Positions 53,255-61,775 of a DNA stretch of 64,000 nt are shown here, piece after piece. The DNA is taken from the NCBI GenBank assembly GCA_963648205.1, contig CAVJCT010000056.1, forward strand, positions 1 through 64,000, written 5' to 3'. Every line of letters starts with the position of its first letter. Position 1 is the first letter of the stretch. The notes under the pieces were generated by a model. That model was not told the DNA's origin, searched no databases, and saw nothing but the letters and a program-made list of their open reading frames with translations. Both the position numbers and the translations under genes were made by a program. Origin of the DNA: UBA1181 sp963648205 (GTDB taxonomy: Bacteria > Bacteroidota > Bacteroidia > Bacteroidales > Paludibacteraceae).

Positions 53255-54901
53255 CTATTTGTTAAGCTTTTCTAAATATTTTTCCTTTAATGAGACCAAA
53301 TGGACATTTCCTATTTTCTCAACTTTCTTATCTATAATCAAACCAGAAATAGCGTCAACATCCTCTTCAAACAGCAGAACACCATCAGGATTGACTGACA
53401 AAACGTCCCTCTCGTCTTCAATCTCAACAATCGGATAATCCAAGAAAACGGTCATATTGGCAGCCCTCGTTACATCGTAGCAATAGACCACCTTCAGGTT
53501 ATTATTTCTACAAGTTTCATTGACCTTCTCGCAAAGAGCCTTATACCCGATGAAAGGATTAGCATTCGGAATGGCAAAACTGCCGACAAAAATCAATGCG
53601 TAAAGTCCGACGAAAACACCCCACAGCGATTTGTCATAACTCCGACGAATGCCCCAAACAAAGGCAAAAACGAAGCACGCACAAAGCAGAAGGGTCAAAA
53701 TAGGAGCAAAAATCAATGCCGTATTCACCAAGTCTGCACCCAAAACACTGTCCAAACGATGAACGTGTAAATCGTCCGTATAAATATTGTAACAGATACT
53801 GATGACAAAGGCGACCCCTGCCACAATCGTTACAACTGCAATTGGCAAGAGGTATAGATAATGCGCTGCTTTCGACACCTGTTTCTCCTCATGATTCTGC
53901 CACAAAATCACACCTAAATAAATACAGAAAGGATAAATAGGCAGAAGATAAACATCCAATTTCGAACTGAAGCAAGACAACATTACGAAAACTGAGACAG
54001 TAACCGTCAAAAAGAAATTCTGCAAATCACTTCGTTTCTCTCTCTTAACCGCACTGAAAATGATCGATTCGAGGATAAGAAGAGACAACGGCAACATCAT
54101 ATACAAAACCGATAAAACATAGAAATAGAACGGTTTAGCATGCTTGAAAGAGTCGTGCGCCCTGTCAATCGTCTGATGGAACAGCAAGTTGTTGAGATAG
54201 TCTTGTCCGCCCTCCCAATAGACTGCGGTAAACCATAATGCACAACCAATCAGCAGTACCAACCACGATTTCCAATTCCAATATCTTCCAAACGTTTTCC
54301 ACTCCTTTTTGACAATCAACCATACCAAAGGAACCAAAATCGGCACTAAAATGCCAATCGGACCTTTAGTAAAGAGAGCCAAAAAAGTATATAAACCTAA
54401 TAATAATTGGTTTTTGACAGAACATTCTTTTGCACTCCACATCTTCCAAAATGTTCGCAGAGCCAAGACGATGAAGAGGCACATCAGAATATCCATTCGC
54501 AAAACCATAAACATTGCCAGAATAAGAACAGTCGACAAGAAAGCAATTTGTGCAATACCTTGCCATTTCCCTTTCAACTCCTCAACCGTCCATCTTCGCA
54601 TAATCTCCGTGATTGCGATGGTTGGAATGATGGAGAAAAGAGAGATGAACCACATCTGATGTGAACCAAAGAGCCATTTTCCGAACATCAAAAACCAGAG
54701 ATATAAAGGAGGCTTATCGGCGTAGGGCTGACCATTGACGGTAAACGAGAAAAAATGATGGTTTTCTAACGCTTCGTCGGCAATACAGAGGTAGCGCAAC
54801 TCGTTACTGATTGTAAAATCTCGCAAAAATAGACTCGGTAAGATTGCGATAACTACAATCAAATATGGAAGATATTCTTTCTTTAAGAAATCGATTTTCA
54901 T
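53255..54901 (-). CDS. ArnT-like GT39 membrane glycosyltransferase
   Basis: A 548-residue enzyme with about a dozen spans. The conserved N-terminal periplasmic loop is present (SNELRYLCIADEALENHHFF then NGQPYADKPPLYLWFLMFGK), with YADKPPLY typical of the PMT/ArnT family (GT39). These enzymes transfer a sugar or amino sugar from a polyprenyl phosphate donor to lipid A or protein. The soluble C-terminal part (~residues 445-548) is short. The adjacent GT2 enzyme probably makes the lipid-linked donor. The exact sugar cannot be read from sequence. Confidence 0.9.
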   Translation of the reverse strand: MKIDFLKKEYLPYLIVVIAILPSLFLRDFTISNELRYLCIADEALENHHFFSFTVNGQPYADKPPLYLWFLMFGKWLFGSHQMWFISLFSIIPTIAITEIMRRWTVEELKGKWQGIAQIAFLSTVLILAMFMVLRMDILMCLFIVLALRTFWKMWSAKECSVKNQLLLGLYTFLALFTKGPIGILVPILVPLVWLIVKKEWKTFGRYWNWKSWLVLLIGCALWFTAVYWEGGQDYLNNLLFHQTIDRAHDSFKHAKPFYFYVLSVLYMMLPLSLLILESIIFSAVKREKRSDLQNFFLTVTVSVFVMLSCFSSKLDVYLLPIYPFCIYLGVILWQNHEEKQVSKAAHYLYLLPIAVVTIVAGVAFVISICYNIYTDDLHVHRLDSVLGADLVNTALIFAPILTLLLCACFVFAFVWGIRRSYDKSLWGVFVGLYALIFVGSFAIPNANPFIGYKALCEKVNETCRNNNLKVVYCYDVTRAANMTVFLDYPIVEIEDERDVLSVNPDGVLLFEEDVDAISGLIIDKKVEKIGNVHLVSLKEKYLEKLNK

Positions 54902-54925
54902 ATCTCTCGTTTTAAAAAATCGACA

Positions 54926-55699
54926 TTAGAATACGTTATTTTCTTGCACTCTATAATTAATGTATCGTTTTTTCATCCAACGATAAGCGAAACAATCAAC
55001 GAACGGACCGATTAGGCGATTCCAAAGGTTGTATTTAGAGACACCGGCCTGACGAGGGAAATGTCTGACAGGCATTTCCTTATAATTTCCACCCTCTTGC
55101 AAGAGAATCAAAGCAGGCAAGAAGCGGTGCATTCCCGTAAAGAACGGAATGCGACGAGCATATTCTGTGTGTAGAACTTTTAACGGACAACCCGTATCAG
55201 TAGCCCCATCCTTCGTCATCATTCTACGGAAACCGTTGGCAAACTTGGATTGGAATTTCTTAAAACCAGAATCTTTTCGATTGGCACGGATTCCCATCAC
55301 CATTTTATAGTCGTTGATGTCTTCCAAAAGAAGGTTGAAATCAGCCGGAGCAGTCTGCAAGTCGGCATCCATATAGCCAACGAACTGACTTTGAGCGTAG
55401 TCGATACCAGCCTTGATAGCGGCACTCAAGCCTGCATTTTTTGCAAAAGAGATATAATAGAAATCAGAAGTCTCAGCGCACACCTTTTGGATTTTCTGCA
55501 AACTGGAATCCTTCGAACCATCGTTGACAAAAAGAGCGCAAGCCTTGTACTTCGCCTGAGGAAGATACTCGCCTACCGCTTTCTGAATAGCATCGATATT
55601 GTCTTCCTCATTATACACTGGGATGATGATAGTGAACTGATACTCACTCGTACGGTTTTTCTTCTCAATCACTTGAGAAACAGCAAATTGTTCTGCCAT
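54926..55699 (-). CDS. GT2 family dolichyl/undecaprenyl-phosphate sugar transferase (ArnC/DPM1-like)
   Basis: A 257-residue GT-A enzyme. FTIIIPVYNEEDNIDAI forms the nucleotide-binding start, DYAQSQFVGYMDADLQTAPA carries the DxD region, and GATDTGCPLKVLHTEYARR is the acceptor side. The C-terminal RHFPRQAGVSKYNLWNRLIG is typical of ArnC/DPM1-like proteins. Unlike full ArnC it has no C-terminal membrane spans, so it is probably membrane-peripheral. It would load a sugar onto undecaprenyl phosphate for the ArnT-like enzyme, 24 nt downstream. Confidence 0.92.
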   Translation of the reverse strand: MAEQFAVSQVIEKKNRTSEYQFTIIIPVYNEEDNIDAIQKAVGEYLPQAKYKACALFVNDGSKDSSLQKIQKVCAETSDFYYISFAKNAGLSAAIKAGIDYAQSQFVGYMDADLQTAPADFNLLLEDINDYKMVMGIRANRKDSGFKKFQSKFANGFRRMMTKDGATDTGCPLKVLHTEYARRIPFFTGMHRFLPALILLQEGGNYKEMPVRHFPRQAGVSKYNLWNRLIGPFVDCFAYRWMKKRYINYRVQENNVF

Positions 55700-55728
55700 A
55701 TAGAAAATATTTTTTGTCCTCTATTCAA

Positions 55729-56958
55729 TTATTTCTCGCTACCCGTGATTCTCAACTCCTCTTTGTCTTCCTTCTTGAAAGAGATGCGAGCGAATGGGTT
55801 CTTAATACGATTACCAAAATCTGGCATCGCCCAACCCAAACCGAGACCTGCACATTCAACCTTGTTCAAGTGGCTCTTCACCTCTACGACAATGAAGAAT
55901 TTCGGAGTGAAATAATATCGAGTTACGAGTTTCAAATACATATAGTTTTCGAGCAGATTGCTGTTTTTATCGCCATCTTCGTCATAATCAGGCACTTTCA
56001 CTTTGTTCAAACAATAAAATCCAGCGTGCAAACCAACGTTGACACGGTCCATCGTGATTTCATTGGCTAAAGCGACACCCACCCTTATCTTATTAATAAA
56101 CTTATCTTCTTTGATAAAATTGTATCGAGTGTTTTCAGTTCTTTGCGTGCCGTCATACGCACCGTTATAGAAACCGTCGACAGCGATACCCAATCTGTAA
56201 GCATTTGAGATAGGAACGTAACCACCGAAGTTGATAGTTCCGTTTGGATAGTACTTGTCCGCACGTTCAAGTTGGTTGACCGCACCTGCTGCGTAAGCCT
56301 CCAAAGCCAGCCAATGGTGAACAGAACGCGCAGGATATCTGACAGGCAAAGGCCAGACGTTCGGCGTATATTTCAGTCCGATTTGTACGTTTGCCATCAG
56401 TGCGTTGCGAGTTTTGCGAGTGATATTAGCGTTGTTGAATGCCATTACATTCGCACCTAAAGTGATGATCCATCGAGAAGCAGGTCGGGTATAGTTCTTT
56501 GAAAGGCCGATATCCATATTCAAGCCCAAATCCCACACACCTGTTACGGGAACATAGTCATGATAGTCGTGCGTTTCGCCCTTAGCCAAGACAAGTCCAG
56601 CCAAACCAGAACCCCACTTCAGATTGAGTGCAAACATCTTCGTATGCACCATTGGCCAGTGGAAGTAAGTCATCACAGGAATTGTATGTCGGTCATACTC
56701 AGGGTCTTGCATACGAAGATAGCCGACAGAGAAGCCCACCGTCGGGAAGTTGTAAGTATATTCCCAATTATGATTACCGAAGAGGGGCAATTCCATAGCA
56801 GCCTCTCCACCATAGACAGAAGTACCGCTTGCATTGCCAAACAGCCAACCATACTGACCTTCCGCCTTTATTCTAAAAATCGTATTTTGTTGTGCCTGAG
56901 ACGGAAGAGCCACGCAGAGCAGCACACCGAGAATCAGACTTTTAATCAATCGCTTCAT
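55729..56958 (-). CDS. Outer-membrane acyloxyacyl hydrolase-like protein (PagL-type lipid A deacylase candidate)
   Basis: A 409-residue protein with a Sec signal (LILGVLLCVALPSQAQQ) and a beta-rich sequence of alternating aromatic and polar residues, as in outer-membrane barrels. The C-terminal VEVKSHLNKVECAGLGLGW resembles the conserved end of PagL-like acyloxyacyl hydrolases, which remove a fatty acid from the 3 position of lipid A; the catalytic His/Ser is not certain. Its place as first gene before GT2, GT39 and LAB_N genes (29 nt to the next) supports a lipid A role. It could also be an unrelated porin-like barrel. Confidence 0.6.
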   Translation of the reverse strand: MKRLIKSLILGVLLCVALPSQAQQNTIFRIKAEGQYGWLFGNASGTSVYGGEAAMELPLFGNHNWEYTYNFPTVGFSVGYLRMQDPEYDRHTIPVMTYFHWPMVHTKMFALNLKWGSGLAGLVLAKGETHDYHDYVPVTGVWDLGLNMDIGLSKNYTRPASRWIITLGANVMAFNNANITRKTRNALMANVQIGLKYTPNVWPLPVRYPARSVHHWLALEAYAAGAVNQLERADKYYPNGTINFGGYVPISNAYRLGIAVDGFYNGAYDGTQRTENTRYNFIKEDKFINKIRVGVALANEITMDRVNVGLHAGFYCLNKVKVPDYDEDGDKNSNLLENYMYLKLVTRYYFTPKFFIVVEVKSHLNKVECAGLGLGWAMPDFGNRIKNPFARISFKKEDKEELRITGSEK

Positions 56959-56983
56959 ATAATCACTTACCTATATGAGAGTA

Positions 56984-57015
56984 CAAAAATACATTTTAAA
57001 ATGCTTTTGGCTAAA
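56984..57015 (-). promoter_or_regulatory. Promoter of the lipid A modification operon
   Basis: On the minus strand TATTTTTG (56991-56984) fits the -7 consensus, with TTTA (57015-57012) 20 nt upstream as a partial -33. Start near 56977, 20 nt before the ATG at 56958. Confidence 0.55.
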
Positions 57016-57048
57016 GGTTTTGACGAAACTTATAGCGTTTTCTCGCAC

Positions 57049-58506
57049 CTATTTCACCATTTCAAACAAGTCTGCCAACGTTACAACATCGTGAACATTA
57101 GCACTATACTTAGTTTTTGCCAGACCATACGTAGTAACAAACACAGTGTGCAACGTCTTCTTTGTACCTGTTACTGCTCTGAATGTTTCTTTCCTTGCAC
57201 GCATATGTTCATCATACTCGCCCGTGATAGCATATTCTTCAGTTGAAAATTTCATCTCGCAAAGATCAATCACCATATCACGCCGATCTATGAGCAAATC
57301 GAGTTGCGTTCCCTTGTAGGAGATACCATCTTTGTCTGTGAAAGGCTTGCATTGCCATGAACATACCTCACTGAGCATACCACCAATACGCAATTTTTGC
57401 TTGATTTGAGGAATATGGTGCAAACAGATTTGTTCAAAAGCGTAGCCCTCCCACGTTTTTCTCGCAGGATTATCTTGCATATTGTGCCAAAAATGAGAGT
57501 CTTGACTACTTGTCTGCGAGATGAAACGGTTGTGAAATAGAGAAAAAAGGTCGACAAGTTGAAACATCTGTCCGTGCGATTTTTTTCCAAAAGCAGTGTA
57601 CGTTCTGATGAAATCGCAACGGCGAAGATTCTCCAAAACCTCTGTCAACGCCCCACTATTCTGCAATTTAGCAATTTGTGCAATCTCGTCCCGAGTCATT
57701 CCCATCGACTTCTTTGCCAATGTCTCTATAACAGTCTGGTAAACCGATGAATCTTTGAACAAAGACCTGAAAACAAAATCGTATTCTGTTCGCAACACCG
57801 CACCCTCTTCGAAGAAAAGATGATCGATATTCTCCTCTGCCGTGTAGGTAGGATTCAACATATCAAGATAATAAGGTATGCCCCCCATCACCATGTATGT
57901 CTGCGCAATCTGCAGTTGAGTCCAATCAATATTCTTACTACGAAGAAAAGCCTCCGTTTCATTCAGATTGAACGGACGAAGGTAAATCTGCCTGTTGACT
58001 CTTCCGTGCATTCCACCCTTATCACCAATCAATTTTGAAAGCATCCAAGTAGTGGCAGACCCACAGACAAAAAACTTCATACCATTCACATTGCTTGCCC
58101 AACTGTTCCAAAAATAACTAAAGGCCTGTATGAAATTTGACTTAGGCGTATCCATCCAAGGCAACTCATCCAAAAAGACGACAATTCGATCTTTGTTAAG
58201 GGTGGACAAATAATCACGAAGTTGCTCGAAAGCCTCAAACCAATCTTGCGGTTTTTTACGTTTCTCCCCAGAATAACGCTCCAACTCCGACTGAAAGAGT
58301 CTCAGTTGGATGGACTTTTGCGTTTCAAATGCACCTGTGAAATAGAAGTCGAATTGTTGATTGAAAAATGATTTGATAAGGAAAGTCTTGCCGACACGCC
58401 GACGACCATAAATAGCCACCAACTCAGCCTTGGGCGAGTCGTAGTATTCTTGTATGAGGGCTTGCTCTTTTTCCCTACCAATGATGCCATTTTTTGAATT
58501 AACCAT
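57049..58506 (-). CDS. Stand-alone ATPase (AAA, ATPase_2 type) with PD-(D/E)XK domain
   Basis: A 485-residue protein from the ATG at 58506 (MVNSKNGIIGREKEQALIQE). A longer reading to 58596 would run through the upstream hairpin and lacks support. Walker A is VAIYGRRRVGKTFLIKSFF near residue 36 and Walker B is RIVVFLDELPWMDTPKSN near residue 125. The C-terminal nuclease-like domain keeps D and E-x-K in GTQLDLLIDRRDMVIDLCEM followed by KF, unlike the other two ATPases in the window. It belongs to the archaeal-type ATPase class with a DUF234-like tail. No adjacent partner gene. Role unknown; conflict or mobile-element related functions have been suggested for such families. Confidence 0.86.
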   Translation of the reverse strand: MVNSKNGIIGREKEQALIQEYYDSPKAELVAIYGRRRVGKTFLIKSFFNQQFDFYFTGAFETQKSIQLRLFQSELERYSGEKRKKPQDWFEAFEQLRDYLSTLNKDRIVVFLDELPWMDTPKSNFIQAFSYFWNSWASNVNGMKFFVCGSATTWMLSKLIGDKGGMHGRVNRQIYLRPFNLNETEAFLRSKNIDWTQLQIAQTYMVMGGIPYYLDMLNPTYTAEENIDHLFFEEGAVLRTEYDFVFRSLFKDSSVYQTVIETLAKKSMGMTRDEIAQIAKLQNSGALTEVLENLRRCDFIRTYTAFGKKSHGQMFQLVDLFSLFHNRFISQTSSQDSHFWHNMQDNPARKTWEGYAFEQICLHHIPQIKQKLRIGGMLSEVCSWQCKPFTDKDGISYKGTQLDLLIDRRDMVIDLCEMKFSTEEYAITGEYDEHMRARKETFRAVTGTKKTLHTVFVTTYGLAKTKYSANVHDVVTLADLFEMVK

Positions 58507-58522
58507 AAGACAAAATTTTAAG

Positions 58523-58592
58523 CAAAAATAGCAGAAAGTGCCGATAGCACCGCTAAAAGTCCGAAAAAAAAGGACTTTTAGCGGTGCTATCG
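58523..58592 (-). promoter_or_regulatory. ATPase promoter with a 21-bp perfect hairpin
   Basis: The -7 element TATTTTTG (minus strand 58530-58523) lies 11 nt from a perfect inverted repeat. Arms 58542-58562 and 58572-58592 (21 bp each, beginning CGATAGCACCGC) are separated by a 9-nt loop of G and eight A. The -33 position falls inside the near arm. It could be an operator. On the plus strand no T-run follows the right arm, so it is unlikely to be a simple terminator. Confidence 0.6.
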
Positions 58593-58746
58593 CCATATTT
58601 TTTAAAATTAATTATCTAAATAGTATTTTTTAAATATATATTACAATAAAACTTAACACTTTTAAAACCGACTTAACACCTTAATTATATAAGGCAATTT
58701 TTCCACCACTATAGTTATGAAATCTCAAAAAATGGAAAGAAAACCT

Positions 58747-58754
58747 TAACTTTG
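58747..58754 (+). promoter_or_regulatory. Candidate -7 element of the PBP4-type gene
   Basis: TAACTTTG fits TAnnTTTG and lies 19 nt before the ATG at 58774. No TTTG was seen at the -33 distance. Confidence 0.4.
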
Positions 58755-58773
58755 CAAAAAATTTGAAATTAGA

Positions 58774-60210
58774 ATGTCAAGATATCTTCTTTTACCACTT
58801 TTTCTGTTCGTCTCCACCTTTCTTTATGCGGGAGCGTTGGATGATTTTCTCAACTCCGGCAATTTGAAGCAAGCCGGAATTGGTTTTCTCCTTATTAATA
58901 TGGAGGATGGAGAAGTGGTAGCCGAGCATCAACCTGACGTGTGCCGAAACCCTGCCTCCGTAACGAAACTGTTGACCACTGCCACAGCGATGGAACTGCT
59001 GTCTGACACGTTCCGCTTTCAGACCACCATCGAGTATGCCGGTGAGATTTATGACTCCGTACTTTGTGGCAACCTCTACATTCGCGGAGGAGGAGACCCG
59101 ACATTGGAATCGCCTCATAATCCTGGGAAAAACAAATTCTTCAGTTCCGTTCTCGACACGCTGCAGAAATTAGGAATCAAAACAATTGATGGAAAAATTA
59201 TCGGTGATGCCTCCCTTTTCAGAGAAGACGGTTCGCCTATCAACTGGTTGGTCGAGGATGTCGGTTCGTCCTACTCGCCCACTCCATCTTGTCTTTCGGC
59301 GTGCGACAACCTTCTATCGTTCGTCCTCACCTCTACCGATAGTGGTTTTTCCATCTCGAAAATGTCGCCCTATACCCCACTGTTTCAACCAGTTATCGAG
59401 GCGACACAAAACGAAAAAAGACCCGTTGGATGGCGATTCACGAAATCAGATTTTTCGTGGAATCCCATCATCCGAGGAAACTTTCCACCCAACACGGCAC
59501 AATTCCTCAAAACGGAACTTTCAGAACCTGCCTATTTCGTGGCAGACTCACTCCGTAACTTGCTGATTCAGAATGGAATATCTGTAACATTCAACTCCAC
59601 CACCACAAGATGGACAGAATCGGACACTCTACGAACACCGTTGTATGTGTATTTTTCATCCACTCTTCGCGACATTGAACGAATGACTAACTATAAGAGT
59701 ATCAATCTTTTTGCAGAAAATATCTTCTTGACATTATCATTGCAAAAAGATTCGCAAAATCCTTGCACCAGTTGGCGTTCGTCGCTTGTCATCTCCAATT
59801 ATTGGAAGAGCAAGAAATTGGAAAGTGACCGAATCTTCCAAGTTGATGGATCGGGAATGTCTACGAAAAATGCTATCTCCCCTCGCTTTTTAGTCGACAT
59901 GCTCACCTATATGTATAATGAGAGTCCGTATTCACAATCGTTCTTGTCGACGTTGCCTGTTGCAGGAAAAAACGGAACGGTAGCCTCCTTGATGAAAGGG
60001 ACACCCTTAGAGGGAAGAGTCCATTTGAAAAGTGGAAGTATGGAACGAGTAAAAAACTATGCTGGCTACATCTTCGCGAATGGTAAAAAATATGCCTTCT
60101 GCATCATGGTTTCCAACTTCACGGGGACTGCCAAACAGGTGATGCAACAGATTGGTGTATTGTTAAATGGAATAGTGAAAGAAGACAAACAATTCATCAA
60201 ACAGAAATAA
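58774..60210 (+). CDS. dacB: D-alanyl-D-alanine carboxypeptidase/endopeptidase, PBP4 (DacB) type
   Basis: A 478-residue periplasmic penicillin-binding protein. The signal peptide is LLLPLFLFVSTFLYAGA. The active-site SxxK is S62-V-T-K65 in NPASVTKLLTTATAMELL. The SxN is S-I-N in NYKSINLFAENIF, and KTG is read as KSG in HLKSGSMERVKNYAGYIF. It cleaves the terminal D-Ala or the D-Ala-mDAP cross-bridge of peptidoglycan. The length fits PBP4 with its domains II and III inserted after SxxK. Single gene; no partner in an operon. It is followed by ~340 nt of regulatory DNA before the efflux genes. Confidence 0.94.
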   Translation: MSRYLLLPLFLFVSTFLYAGALDDFLNSGNLKQAGIGFLLINMEDGEVVAEHQPDVCRNPASVTKLLTTATAMELLSDTFRFQTTIEYAGEIYDSVLCGNLYIRGGGDPTLESPHNPGKNKFFSSVLDTLQKLGIKTIDGKIIGDASLFREDGSPINWLVEDVGSSYSPTPSCLSACDNLLSFVLTSTDSGFSISKMSPYTPLFQPVIEATQNEKRPVGWRFTKSDFSWNPIIRGNFPPNTAQFLKTELSEPAYFVADSLRNLLIQNGISVTFNSTTTRWTESDTLRTPLYVYFSSTLRDIERMTNYKSINLFAENIFLTLSLQKDSQNPCTSWRSSLVISNYWKSKKLESDRIFQVDGSGMSTKNAISPRFLVDMLTYMYNESPYSQSFLSTLPVAGKNGTVASLMKGTPLEGRVHLKSGSMERVKNYAGYIFANGKKYAFCIMVSNFTGTAKQVMQQIGVLLNGIVKEDKQFIKQK

Positions 60211-60551
60211 TTTATTAGCAAAGACAAGTATTTTATAGACCAATTTGGCAATGTGATTAGATAAATTTCAGAAATCAGCACGATATGTTTTTTTAACTTT
60301 GTTGTGTTAGAAGAACATGTTGTGGAACATATTCCACGCAAGTTTCGTTCGATTTGTGTGGATTTTTTGTTTGCAACATGATTATAACATTTGTTAACGA
60401 TTCTTAGGAGTTATTAATAGGAACGAAAAAAATGTTGTGGCAATTTTGCTGTTAGAAAGTTGTTTATCTATTAGATGACGCTTTCAACTATAACATTTGT
60501 TATGTGAAATTAATTTAATTGACGAACAAAAAAAAATTTCAAATTATACGT
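60211..60551 (+). promoter_or_regulatory. Regulatory interval before the RND efflux operon
   Basis: No gene. TATAACATTTGTTA occurs twice, at 60383-60396 and 60489-60502, 106 bp apart (about ten helical turns). Each contains the imperfect palindrome TAACA-TT-TGTTA. A further palindrome with arms GTGGAA (60322-60327) and TTCCAC (60332-60337) lies upstream. The paired sites look like operators for a TetR/MarR-type regulator not encoded in the window. I could not fix the exact promoter. Confidence 0.5.
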
Positions 60552-61757
60552 ATGAAGAAACATTTCATTTTTGTGATTGCTCTTCTGGGAACGATGACTG
60601 GAGCATCACTGACATTAAGTTCATGTGGAGGAGACCAAAGTCCACAAGTGCCAGCACAAGCAGCAACCGTCTGCAACGTGCTGACAATCACAAAGACCAA
60701 CTGTGCAACAAATGACCTCTATTCAGCAAGTATCAAAGGACAGCAAGACGTAAGCATCATGCCACAAGTAAGTGGTACGCTTGTGAAACTGTGTGTAAAA
60801 GAGGGTCAGAAAGTTCACAAAGGACAAATCATGTTTGTCATTGACCAGGTGCCATACAAATCAGCGTTTGCAACTGCACAAGCGAACGTAACCGCTGCGA
60901 AAGCATCTGTTGCAACCGCTCAGTTGACCTACGACAGCAAGAAAGAGTTGAGAGCAAAGAACATCATCTCGGATTTTGATTTGCAACAAGCAGAAAACAC
61001 CTTATACAATGCGAAGGCTGGATTGGCACAAGCAGAGGCACAAGAGGTGAACGCTCGCAACAGTCTTTCATACACTGAGGTGAAGAGTCCAGTAGACGGA
61101 GTTGTCGGAACACTTCCATTCCGTGTAGGTGCGTTGGTTTCTCCATCGATGCCAACCGCATTGACAACCGTCAGCGACAACAAAGACATGTACGTTTATT
61201 TCTCAATGACAGAGAAACAGATGTTGGAGTTGGTCCGCCAATACGGAACGAAGGAAAAAGCCATCAAGGAGATGCCTGAGATCGTCCTTCTTTTGAGCGA
61301 CGGAAGCACCTACGAGCAGAAAGGAAAGTTGGAGACTATTTCTGGAGTGATCGATGAGAACACAGGAAGTGTTAGTTTCCGTGCCGTATTCCCTAACAAA
61401 GACGGTTTGTTGAGCAGTGGAGGTTCTGGAAATGTGTTGATTCCATCTTACCACGAAAATGCGATTGTAATTCCCCAGAGTTGCACATTCGAGTTGCAAG
61501 ACAAACGATTCGTCTACAGAGTTGTAGATGGTGCAGCAACAGCAACAAACATTACGACCGTGCGCACAGACGACGGACGTAACTACATCGTAACTTCTGG
61601 ATTGAACGAAGGAGACGTCATCGTTGCAGAAGGTGTTGGTATGATGCGTGAAGGTACACTCATCCAGCCTAAAGAGCAGAGTGAAGCAGCTGCACCAGTT
61701 GCAGTTGTCGCTACAGATTCGCTTGCAAGCGACAGTGCTCAAGCAACGGAAAAATAA
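60552..61757 (+). CDS. RND efflux periplasmic adaptor (membrane fusion protein), lipoprotein
   Basis: A 401-residue protein from the ATG at 60552 (MKKHFIFVIALLGTMTGASL); the upstream frame to 60519 adds residues before the signal peptide and is unlikely. The lipobox is LTLSSC, so the mature protein is a lipoprotein anchored in the inner membrane after Lgt processing. The barrel-sandwich core has VSIMPQVSGTLVKLCVKEGQ and VKSPVDGVVGTLPFRVGALV around a coiled-coil hairpin (residues ~95-165). The beta-barrel and membrane-proximal domains follow, up to EGVGMMREGTLI. It joins the RND pump to an outer-membrane channel. The permease gene starts 18 nt downstream. Confidence 0.95.
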   Translation: MKKHFIFVIALLGTMTGASLTLSSCGGDQSPQVPAQAATVCNVLTITKTNCATNDLYSASIKGQQDVSIMPQVSGTLVKLCVKEGQKVHKGQIMFVIDQVPYKSAFATAQANVTAAKASVATAQLTYDSKKELRAKNIISDFDLQQAENTLYNAKAGLAQAEAQEVNARNSLSYTEVKSPVDGVVGTLPFRVGALVSPSMPTALTTVSDNKDMYVYFSMTEKQMLELVRQYGTKEKAIKEMPEIVLLLSDGSTYEQKGKLETISGVIDENTGSVSFRAVFPNKDGLLSSGGSGNVLIPSYHENAIVIPQSCTFELQDKRFVYRVVDGAATATNITTVRTDDGRNYIVTSGLNEGDVIVAEGVGMMREGTLIQPKEQSEAAAPVAVVATDSLASDSAQATEK

Positions 61758-61775
61758 ATCTAAAGAGAGTAAATT

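Noticed and set aside
58506..58596. Longer start for the third ATPase at 58596
   Set aside because: The added 30 residues would be encoded by the perfect hairpin and the promoter; family members begin at the GREKE segment.
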